A DNA stretch of 64,000 bases, taken from the NCBI GenBank assembly GCA_030849805.1, contig JASANZ010002237.1:1-64000 (forward strand), read 5' to 3'. Position numbers and translations under genes: made by a program. The notes below the pieces were generated by a model. The model was not told the DNA's origin, searched no databases, and was given only the letters and a program-made list of their open reading frames with translations. Shown in pieces: positions 17,766 through 25,403 of this stretch. The DNA comes from Sergeia podlipaevii (taxonomy: Eukaryota; Euglenozoa; Kinetoplastea; Trypanosomatida; Trypanosomatidae). The first letter of the stretch is position 1. The number at the start of each line of letters is the position of its first letter.

Positions 17766-17888
17766 TGCAAAAGCTATGTATATTGATGCGCGTGTATCTA
17801 TGTGTGTGTGTGTGTGTTTGGCTGTTTTCTTTTACTGACGTGGCTCGTCGTTGCGTACTCGCAAGGTGTGCTACAATGCCACAGACAC

Positions 17889-17910
17889 TTAAAAAAAAAA
17901 AAAAAAAAAG
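17889..17910 (-). promoter_or_regulatory. Predicted spliced-leader acceptor for the coiled-coil gene
   Basis: A minus-strand T run (17910-17892) leads straight into A-A-G, with the AG at 17890-17889. The implied 5' UTR of about 123 bases contains a short CA/GT repeat. Confidence 0.4.
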
Positions 17911-18236
17911 ACGAAATCTATAATTTCTTCTTTCTATATCGTCCTGGAAAGCAAATATACATATATATATATATGTGTGTAGATAAAAAAAAAGGATTTA
18001 GAAAATAATAAAAAGACGAGAATTTTCAAAGAAGATAATATGAAGGGGAGAGGGGAGCGAGTAACACGAAAGGACCATCTACTCAGAAGAGCAGCGGTAA
18101 GTAAAATAAATAGAAGCGTGAGAAGTGCAAAGGGGAAGAGCGCAATCAAGTAATCTTCTCTCTCTCTCTCTTCCGCCGTCTAAGCACTTTGTTTTAATCT
18201 TCATCTAAAAGGAAACAATAATAATGATCATATACA

Positions 18237-18257
18237 ATATATATATATATATATATA
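18237..18257. repeat. AT dinucleotide microsatellite
   Basis: About ten AT units in the spacer upstream of the long coiled-coil gene. Confidence 0.85.
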
Positions 18258-18870
18258 AAGAACAATGGTGCTTATTCATTTTTTTTTTAAAAAAAAGTCA
18301 GACAGATATATCAATAGGAAGGGGGGAGGAATTTATATAGAAAGGGGAAAAGATACGGATGACGTAAAGTGTAAGAGTCAACAATAGTAGCCACTTAAAG
18401 TTAATATACATGTTGAGTCCGCCACATATGAATAAATAAGTCGCATCCCTGCCTTGAAAAAAGGGAGGGAAGGCATTGAAAAATAAAACGATCTGGAAGG
18501 GGGAGGGAGTAATGAGAAAAATATATTTATATAAAAATCAGTAATGTCTCATAGCAAAAAAAAACAAAGTATCAAGCATCTCACCATCAAGGGGTCGCCC
18601 TCCTTCTTTCTCTCTCTCACACACACAGACTCACCTACAGACGTAGTATATCCCCTCGCTCGCTCGCTCTCTCTCTGTCTTTTTCTGTTTTGCCTTTTCT
18701 GATATTTGTATCCATTCCATCGAGCTTGAAGTAGCATATATATATCCACGTGCAAGTGAATATATATGTGTGTATGTGTGTAGATTTATTTCTTTTATTG
18801 TTCCTCCATCTCTCTCTCTCTCTCTCTAGGCTCAAAGGAGCAGTATTTGTGTTTCGTTGTTATGAAATGT

Positions 18871-18906
18871 AGAGAGAGAGAGAGAGAGGGAGGGAGGGAG
18901 GGAGAG
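18871..18906. repeat. GA then GGGA simple repeat
   Basis: A run of AG units (18871-18888) continues as AGGG units (to about 18904) and stops next to the stop codon of the Tc38-like gene, so it sits in its 3' UTR. Confidence 0.85.
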
Positions 18907-18908
18907 CT

Positions 18909-20474
18909 TTAGAGTGTAGTAGTGGTATTGTGGCTGGCTGCTATATAATCTTTACGTTCAACCTTCTTCTGATGCATCATTTCTATCATGACATCGTACA
19001 TGTCAGTGTGTTCCGCGTTGTAAAGCGCAACCAAGTCCCCAGAGAAGGAGGTGATATATGGTTGCACCTCCTCACCCTTCTCGTTGAGGCGCTGCACGAT
19101 GGAGCTGCCCATACTCTCAATATTACGTCGCGTCATAAACACTGCCTCGCCAGAAGCACGAAAGCCGTTTGCCAAACAGTATTCTCGCATAAGAAACGCC
19201 GTTGCGGCAGAGTAGCGGCGGCCCTTGATGCTGAAGCACTGGATCGGCGTGCATGCCGCCTCGGAAAACCGTTCTGAGTCCTCCAGTTGCGAGCTGTTGA
19301 AGTGCACACTATGCGTGGATATGTCCACGTCGACATCGTCGCCGAGCAGCACGGTCAGTTCTTCGAGAAAAGCACGCCTCTGTGGAGATTGTATGTCACC
19401 ACTGCTGGCAAAGCGGTTGGGAATCGCAAGGTAATTCTTCCTCTCAGACGGCTTCACCGTGGCCTGTAGCGTACGCACATCAGAGAGGGAGAGCCAGATG
19501 CTCGACTTGGTCTGTAGCTCACGAAAGTCCTTATGGGTCTGAAGCTGTGCGGCAACATAGCCAAAAATCCTTCTGCCAGAGAGATCATGAGGTATGAGTG
19601 CTTCGTTCGTGCGTTCAGCACTGGCCTTGTGCTGCTTTAGGGCTTGCAGTTCATTTTCCATGCCAGCAGCGACAGCACAGTCTGTCTGCGCAAGATTATA
19701 TAGAATCATGTCGATCGCGCTGCTGTGCACGTGCACTCCGGTGTCTGGTGTAACACCCTCCAGAAGATGGATATTGAGGGCTTCATACCCAATCTTGGAA
19801 GACCACACAGGGGAAGTGAAGCCCTGCCTCGCAGCGGACGCGATGAGCATCGACTCGATGGTCGAGGGAAAGAGATCGCCACGAAGAGTTTGTGGTTTGA
19901 GTTCCTGTGAGGTGGCGTCTGTCTCCTCGTGGGGGGCATCCTTGAGGGGAGGAGCCTTGGCCACATCTGCGCCTGTCCCTGAAGAGGGCATCGCCTCAAG
20001 TGGATCTTCCATATCGTTTGCGAACGTTTCCTTGCCGTCACACAGCTCCTCCTCCCCAAGAGAAACATCAAGAGGCTCACTCTCGGCATTCAGCACTGTT
20101 GCGTCCGTGCAGCTTTCCACATCGGTAGCGCCTGTCATAGCGCTGCTCTCTTCCTCTGGAAAGGAGCTCTCGGCGAGACCGGCGTCAGGCGCAGGATGCA
20201 GCACGCTGTCAAGAGCTTTGGCTGCACTCACAGCGAACACATCCTCGTACACCGGAGCAGCCGTCACCTTGCGTCTTCCAGTTTTCATGGAAGAGGAGTG
20301 AGATGGAGAGGATGCCTGCGCACCTTTGGTGGCAGCAGCAGCAGCAGCAGCAACAGCCGCGGCGTGCCGTTTGCTTCGAGGTGCAAGAGCGGAGCTGGTA
20401 GTTGCCAGGAGTGCCCTTGTAAGGACTGGTGTGCCGCGGAAAGAGGGGAGTACAATACGTGAAGAGGCGAACAT
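18909..20474 (-). CDS. Probable mitochondrial protein with ArdC-N/Tc38-like repeats
   Basis: 521 residues. The N-terminus (Arg, Ser, Ala, Leu; almost no acid for 45 residues) looks like a mitochondrial presequence; residues 45-200 are low complexity. The C-terminal 300 residues hold three related units. Unit 1 (about 217-262) has F-T-S-P-V-W, then G-V-T-P and Y-N-L-A-Q-T. Unit 2 (about 325-395) begins S-S-I-W-L-S and has A-T-V-K-P. Unit 3 (about 445-487) has V-F-M-T-R-R-N and L-Y-N-A-E-H-T. The pattern S-P-x-W, a short helix, L-x(2)-G-V-x-P and a closing Y-N-x(2)-Q-T resembles the ArdC N-terminal domain, which is found in the kinetoplast minicircle-binding protein Tc38 and relatives. By that analogy it may bind single-stranded kinetoplast DNA or RNA. 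The family link is from pattern memory and is not certain. Confidence 0.6.
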   Translation of the reverse strand: MFASSRIVLPSFRGTPVLTRALLATTSSALAPRSKRHAAAVAAAAAAATKGAQASSPSHSSSMKTGRRKVTAAPVYEDVFAVSAAKALDSVLHPAPDAGLAESSFPEEESSAMTGATDVESCTDATVLNAESEPLDVSLGEEELCDGKETFANDMEDPLEAMPSSGTGADVAKAPPLKDAPHEETDATSQELKPQTLRGDLFPSTIESMLIASAARQGFTSPVWSSKIGYEALNIHLLEGVTPDTGVHVHSSAIDMILYNLAQTDCAVAAGMENELQALKQHKASAERTNEALIPHDLSGRRIFGYVAAQLQTHKDFRELQTKSSIWLSLSDVRTLQATVKPSERKNYLAIPNRFASSGDIQSPQRRAFLEELTVLLGDDVDVDISTHSVHFNSSQLEDSERFSEAACTPIQCFSIKGRRYSAATAFLMREYCLANGFRASGEAVFMTRRNIESMGSSIVQRLNEKGEEVQPYITSFSGDLVALYNAEHTDMYDVMIEMMHQKKVERKDYIAASHNTTTTL

Positions 20475-20499
20475 GATTTCCTTTTTTTTTCTTCTTTTT

Positions 20500-20520
20500 C
20501 TGTAGAGAAAAAAAAAAAAA
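20500..20520 (-). promoter_or_regulatory. Predicted spliced-leader acceptor for the Tc38-like gene
   Basis: On the minus strand a T run followed by C-T-C-T-A-C-A-G, AG at 20501-20500, is a textbook polypyrimidine-AG acceptor. It sits 25 bases upstream of the ATG and supports that start. Confidence 0.55.
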
Positions 20521-21181
20521 TCTTTTTTATGTATCTGGATGAGTAAATGAAATGAAAAGCTTATGAGGACTGGAGAAAAATCTTATCCTGGTGAGTTTAG
20601 TATTATGAAAAGGGAAAGAAAAAGTGAGAAACAAAAGAAACAGGGGATGAAAGGCAGCTCTATAGAAAGAAACAAAGAAAAAATGGCAACAATTAAAAAA
20701 AAAAAAATGTGTCATCATTTTTTTTCTTGTGTGTGTGTATGCGTAGAGGGTTAAAAAATAAATTGTATATTGCATTAATTGTTTCTCTGTGTTTCACCAA
20801 AGAGCACTCCACTGCAAAATCAAAGAGAAAGAAAGAGAGAAGAGGAGAGGGAGAAAAGAAGGTGGAGAGAAGCAAGATTGGAGCCACCTCCCTGAAGGCG
20901 TGGTGTAAGGGAAATAATAATAGACCACTGTTTCAAAGGCTTTCCCGCATCGTCCTCAACCTTACAAGGGAGGAGCAGTATCAAAGAAAAAAAGGAGGAA
21001 GGGGAAGAATAAAAGCATCTCAACTAATTTCGCCATGCATCCCTTTCTTTCTTTCTTTCTCTCTCTCTCATATTGCAAATATCATTTTCCAATTTTCTTT
21101 CACTCACGATATCCTGAATAGATTTATCCACTTGAATCTATATGCACAGCTGCATCACTCCTTGTGATACAGTCATTCAAG

Positions 21182-21226
21182 CACAGACACAGACACACAC
21201 AGACACAGACACACACACACACACAC
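21182..21226. repeat. Interrupted CA repeat
   Basis: CA units interrupted by CAGA, 45 bases, probably in the 3' region of the AP endonuclease transcript. Confidence 0.85.
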
Positions 21227-21437
21227 CTACTATGTCGTTCATTCAAAAGTATTGTTGTTGCTTGGCAGCGCAGCACCACGGAAGTCTGGGACATAATCCT
21301 CAAAAGCACAAGAAGTAAAGAAAGAGAACTCTTTTCTTTTTTTTTCCTTTCTCTCTCACACTCTTTCATTTCATATGCATCTGTCCATCTTCTTCCTGGG
21401 AGAAGGATCACCTCCGCAGACGCCGTAGTGCACCGCT

Positions 21438-22601
21438 TCATTGCTTCCTCAGCCACATCACAACAGGGCAGTGATCGCTCCCCAGCACATCATGCCGCGG
21501 GTAGCAGTCTACCACCTGCGGTGCAATCGCGGAGGACACGACGAAATAGTCCAAGCGCCACCCAGCATCCTTTGCGCGACCATTGAATCGCATAGACCAG
21601 TAGGTGTACGCTGGGCCGGTATTCGGATACAAAGAGCGAAATGTATCCACCGACTTGGTGGCGGAGAGGGTCTTACGAAAAGACATACGCTCTTCAGGTG
21701 TAAAGCCAGATACCGCCTGCATTGTCTTGTAAGTACCGCTGAAGTAGCGGTCATAGTCGCTCTCCGACACGTTCAGGTCTCCGGTCCAGATAAAGCCCCC
21801 CCGAGGTACCCCGTGTGCATCCACTGGAGCGTGCTGCGTGCACAGTGTATCCACACGGCCGAGGAAGTTGCGCATGGCAACATCGAAATCCTGAGTGCGG
21901 TACGCAAGACGGTCCAACTCCATGCCACTGTTGGGAACATAGGAACTCACTAATGCGAGCGAGGGTCCACTGCCCACCTTGGCGCCAGCCCAAGGTGCCT
22001 CAAAGAACGTAGAGAGCACGCGGCCTTCCTCATCCCCGGATTCTGCTTCCGTCTCCCCAGGGATGTGGAAGCCACGCGTCGCTGTGGCCTTGAGCGCGTT
22101 AACCATGCTGCTATTTTTCATGTACATACGAGTACCCGAGTAGCCGTTCTTCACTGAGCATGGGTGATCCACGATGGTGTAGCCATCCACGACGCCGAGC
22201 TTACGGTTAGCCTCAGCGTCACTTGCGTTGAGCTTTGTCTCCTGCAAGCACAAGACATCTGGGGTCTCCTCCTTCAGCAGATCCGCAATGGCCGTCTCGC
22301 GCTTCTTGAGGAGTCCTCGTAGTCCTGCAACGTTCCACGTCATGAACTTCATTATGGTGGCAGCATCAAAATCAGCGTCCTTGCTCCTGCGCACAAAGGG
22401 TTTCACATCCTTCCAGATGTCCCCCTGACTCTTCTTTAGAGCGAGCTGTTCCATGACCTCTGGGGAGCGAACCTGAGACAGGGGCTTGCGGTTGCCTATC
22501 TTCTTCGCCGTGGTGCGAGGAGTGCCGGTGGAGTCGTTGCTGTTGCTGGGAGACTCGCTCCGCGCTCGCTTGGCACCGGTGGCGTTCTTCTTCGGTGCCA
22601 T
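21438..22601 (-). CDS. APE1: AP endonuclease (exonuclease III/APE1 family)
   Basis: 387 residues. After a basic N-terminal tail of about 80 residues (likely nuclear or mitochondrial targeting) comes a complete EEP catalytic domain of the APE1/ExoIII type. Seen in order: W-N-V-A-G-L-R with N90, L-Q-E-T-K-L with E121, Y-S-G-T near the middle, G-D-L-N with D275 and N277, the W-R-L-D-Y segment, and G-S-D-H-C-P with D376 and H377. The family cleaves the DNA backbone 5' to abasic sites in base excision repair, with a metal ion. The set of catalytic residues is intact and spacing is normal, so it should be active. The Met at 22601 begins a Lys-rich sequence normal for the family; the in-frame extension upstream translates homopolymers and UTR. 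Confidence 0.93.
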   Translation of the reverse strand: MAPKKNATGAKRARSESPSNSNDSTGTPRTTAKKIGNRKPLSQVRSPEVMEQLALKKSQGDIWKDVKPFVRRSKDADFDAATIMKFMTWNVAGLRGLLKKRETAIADLLKEETPDVLCLQETKLNASDAEANRKLGVVDGYTIVDHPCSVKNGYSGTRMYMKNSSMVNALKATATRGFHIPGETEAESGDEEGRVLSTFFEAPWAGAKVGSGPSLALVSSYVPNSGMELDRLAYRTQDFDVAMRNFLGRVDTLCTQHAPVDAHGVPRGGFIWTGDLNVSESDYDRYFSGTYKTMQAVSGFTPEERMSFRKTLSATKSVDTFRSLYPNTGPAYTYWSMRFNGRAKDAGWRLDYFVVSSAIAPQVVDCYPRHDVLGSDHCPVVMWLRKQ

Positions 22602-23214
22602 GGATCTGCACGTCAAAAAAAAAAAAAAAAAATGTGTGCAGTTATGTTCAAAGAAGAAGAAAAATAAGGCTTTCTTTAAAAGGTAAGCTTTACAAGAGCC
22701 TGTTACGCTTAAGTTCTCAGACAGAGAAAGAGATGCGTTCTTTACTAATATTATGAGGAAAAAAAAAGAGGAAAATGCGAGAAGAGAAGACGATAAGACA
22801 AGATGGTATACCTGTGCTCCTCTCCAAAGTGGGAGAGAGAAAGAGAACGGTGATGATGATAAATTCAAGATGTCTGCGCAGTAAAAAAGTAGAAAAAAAG
22901 ATCCCCTATGGATAGCGTAAGTATGTATGTATGTATGCGCCATTCTTAATTTTTCTTTCTTTTTTTTTTAAAAGCTCGTCTAACTAAAACTGAGTTACCC
23001 GCACGCTCCACTTCACTTTTATAATATTAAAAAGAAAAATGAAAGAGCATCTTCTTTGCTGCAGAGAGACTCCCCCCCCCCTCACCCTTCTCTATTTCTC
23101 CTCACTCATCTCCCCTCCTCCTTCCTTCCTTCCTTCTATTTCTATCTAAAAGGCAGAAAAAGAAAAAAAACAGATAATAATAAAAATAGAGAGCGAGAGA
23201 AAGAGAGAAGTCGC
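22602..23214. other. Spacer between eIF2A and AP endonuclease
   Basis: No gene seen. Contains the acceptor above, a GTAT-type repeat near 22918-22936, a C run near 23070-23079 and a purine tract (about 23189-23210) just downstream of the eIF2A stop. Confidence 0.5.
22606..22632 (-). promoter_or_regulatory. Predicted spliced-leader acceptor for AP endonuclease
   Basis: A minus-strand T run (22632-22615) followed by G-A-C-G-T-G-C-A-G, AG at 22607-22606. If used, the 5' UTR would be only four bases, which is unusually short. Confidence 0.4.
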
Positions 23215-24855
23215 TTATCGCTTCTTCTTTTTCTTCTGGACAACAACGGTGCCACCCACGGGACCGCCAGCCTTGGGTTTCTGCGCAGACGCGCTGTCTG
23301 GGGCACGCAGCATCGCTGCCGCCCTCGAGGTGCCGCCTGGGGGCTTGTACGCCAGCGGCTTCTCCTTCTCCGCCACAACTGGGCGAGGTGAAGCGGGTCT
23401 CTCTGGATACTCCGAAGCCTCCTTCATCCTCACCCAGTGTGCCCCGTAAAGTACGTCGAACTTGGCCGTCGCAATCCGCTCGCCGTTGTTCTTGAAGAAC
23501 GCGGTGCGGTTGCTCATACGCAGCCGCGTAAAGACTGTGGCGCACATAAAGCAATGGCTATCGGGAGCCCAAGTATGAAAACTACACTTGTCGTTGAACT
23601 CCCCAACACATGCCGCGGTCGGCGCACTAGCCTTCGCACCAGCAGAAGCAGCCGCTACGAGAGAGCCCGGAGAGTACGTGTAGAACTGATAGTCCCCAGC
23701 GAGATTACCGCTGCCACCGAGCACAAATCCTTTCCCGTTCGGTGCCCACAGACACATGTTGCGAGGGGCCTCGCCAAAGGTCATGAGAGCCACGCCGCTC
23801 TTGTTCAAGAGGGTCGTCTTATTGCGGGGCATCTTATCATGCACAACAAGAAGCTCATCCGTGCCCGTGGGAGACCACTGGCAATCATGCACGGTAGCAC
23901 CATCATCGCCCTTGAACTTCACATCAGTGATACGGCGGTTCATGACGTCGATGAGATGAAGGGTCACGCTACCGTAGTAACTCTTACCGCTTGGGTCACG
24001 CTCAGATTTTACGAGCAGCGCAATGTGGTTACCCGTGTGACTCCACATGATCGTGGCAGCCTCCGCACGACCAAACTGAACCTGATAGAGAGGACCCTCG
24101 TTGAGGTGCGGCAGGCGATAAAGAGAAAAGGTGCCAGGGCGATTCTTGTAGAAGGGCTTGAAGAGTGCCATGATGGGAAGGCCCTCCTTTGGGGAAAGCG
24201 AGAAGTCAATTTCCTTGTCCTGCGCTAACATAAGATCCATCTTGCTGAGGATACCGCTAGGCGCGCCACTGCTGCTGCTGCCATCCGCCTCGCTCTCTTC
24301 AGTAATAGTCGTAGTGGCGACAGCACCGGCCTTCGCCATATCGCCATCGATGACGTGCATCCACCCCTGCACTGGCCGCACCGCGTACTCCTCATCACTT
24401 GACCACGCCATCGCTGGCCACCGAGCCTGCATCACACGGCGCACCATCTTGCCGGTGGCGGTATCGAAGACGCTCATGTTACCGTCAGGAGTACGCTTCG
24501 AGTCCATGCACGCGTGCGCGAGAAGCCAGTTCCCCCTGGGCGAAAAGGCCAAGTTAACCACCACGTGGGGCATCTCAATTTCAAAAAGCGTGCGCAGCTC
24601 AAATGTGTCGCCTTCGGCCACCGCCACCACTTCGCTGTATCGCAGGTGCGTCGTGCTAGCGTGCGCGAAACAAGTCGGCCGTGCGGGGTTAAAGCACACC
24701 TCGCACTCGCGGTAGTCACCGGCGTAGCGGGTGTGTCCAGGGCCGTCAAGCTCCACGATGGCGCCAGTCGCGCAGTCCTTCTTGGACTCATCGTACACGG
24801 CAAGTAGGAGATGATCGTCCTTGCGCAGGACTACAGGCATAGGAACCCCCGGCAT
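23215..24855 (-). CDS. EIF2A: Translation initiation factor eIF2A
   Basis: 546 residues with the eIF2A layout: a WD-type beta-propeller over most of the length, the conserved stretch with C-Q-W-S-P-T-G, then M-T-F-G-E-A-P-R-N and P-N-G-K-G-F-V-L-G-G-x-G-N-L-A-G-D in the middle (about 335-400), and a short disordered C-terminal tail ending in a run of Lys and Arg. The family binds initiator tRNA and the 40S subunit in a GTP-independent way and is thought to act in alternative initiation or stress; it is distinct from the eIF2 alpha subunit. Length is close to that of other family members. The CDS begins at the Met 53 bases downstream of a probable acceptor AG (24910-24909). Confidence 0.85.
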   Translation of the reverse strand: MPGVPMPVVLRKDDHLLLAVYDESKKDCATGAIVELDGPGHTRYAGDYRECEVCFNPARPTCFAHASTTHLRYSEVVAVAEGDTFELRTLFEIEMPHVVVNLAFSPRGNWLLAHACMDSKRTPDGNMSVFDTATGKMVRRVMQARWPAMAWSSDEEYAVRPVQGWMHVIDGDMAKAGAVATTTITEESEADGSSSSGAPSGILSKMDLMLAQDKEIDFSLSPKEGLPIMALFKPFYKNRPGTFSLYRLPHLNEGPLYQVQFGRAEAATIMWSHTGNHIALLVKSERDPSGKSYYGSVTLHLIDVMNRRITDVKFKGDDGATVHDCQWSPTGTDELLVVHDKMPRNKTTLLNKSGVALMTFGEAPRNMCLWAPNGKGFVLGGSGNLAGDYQFYTYSPGSLVAAASAGAKASAPTAACVGEFNDKCSFHTWAPDSHCFMCATVFTRLRMSNRTAFFKNNGERIATAKFDVLYGAHWVRMKEASEYPERPASPRPVVAEKEKPLAYKPPGGTSRAAAMLRAPDSASAQKPKAGGPVGGTVVVQKKKKKR

Positions 24856-24864
24856 GATTGCACC

Positions 24865-24901
<37 letters not shown>

Positions 24902-25403
24902 TGAAGCTCTTTGCGACCACAGTAGAGAAAAGGGGGATTTGCTTCTCCTTCTCGTTGAAGTTGCTCACTAAAGAATATTGATAAACAAAACCATTTTAAA
25001 ACAGAAAAAAAAATGGAGTCAGAAAGGAGAAGTGAAGAGAATGTTGATTATTTCGCTGTTGAAGTCTCACATAGCTGTTGCTGTTGGACAAAAAGGGGAA
25101 AAATAAAGGTGCAACTCATTCGCACACACAAAAAAAAGAAGAAGAAAAAGTTAAGGGAGAGATGGTAAAGGCATTGAGGGGGTACTCACGCTAGTGCGAT
25201 TCTTGCTTGCTGTTCTTGTCATCATCACAACATTCCCTCTACAGAGATGAGCCATGTTCAGTCCCACAGGCAAGTATGTATAAAGAAAAGAGGGAATTTC
25301 TAATTATGAATACAATAATTGAATTTTTTGAAAAAAAAAAAAAAAACGCTGTATATATGAAGAGCACAGCCCTCTTCTTGTGTATATATGAAATGCTCAG
25401 CTG
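24856..25403. other. Spacer between the LysM-like gene and eIF2A
   Basis: No gene seen. Holds the TG repeat and a minus-strand pyrimidine stretch (about 24937-24920) with AG at 24910-24909. The remainder is AT-rich, with A runs near 25128-25148 and 25331-25347. Confidence 0.5.
24867..24900. repeat. (TG)17 microsatellite in the eIF2A 5' UTR
   Basis: Seventeen perfect TG units, reading as CA on the transcribed strand, between the predicted acceptor (24910-24909) and the eIF2A ATG. Confidence 0.9.

Larger units (their letters stand above)
17766..18908. other. Spacer between the Tc38-like and coiled-coil genes
   Basis: About 1.1 kb without a supportable gene. Contains a GT repeat (about 17802-17818), an AT repeat (18237-18257), CT repeats near 18605-18680 and 18812-18829, and a GA/GGGA repeat (18871-18906) ending at the 3' edge of the Tc38-like gene. 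Confidence 0.5.
20475..21437. other. Spacer between AP endonuclease and the Tc38-like gene
   Basis: About 1 kb without a supportable gene. It holds the acceptor above, purine-rich blocks (20819-20875 and 20972-21010), a CT/CTTT stretch (21045-21069) and a CA-rich repeat (21182-21226). Confidence 0.5.

Noticed and set aside
19594..20301. 235-codon plus-strand frame opposite the Tc38-like gene
   Set aside because: Ser/Ala-rich shadow of the low-complexity part of the minus-strand gene.
23437..24228. 263-codon plus-strand frame opposite eIF2A
   Set aside because: Antisense to conserved eIF2A sequence; no domain and wrong polarity for the unit.
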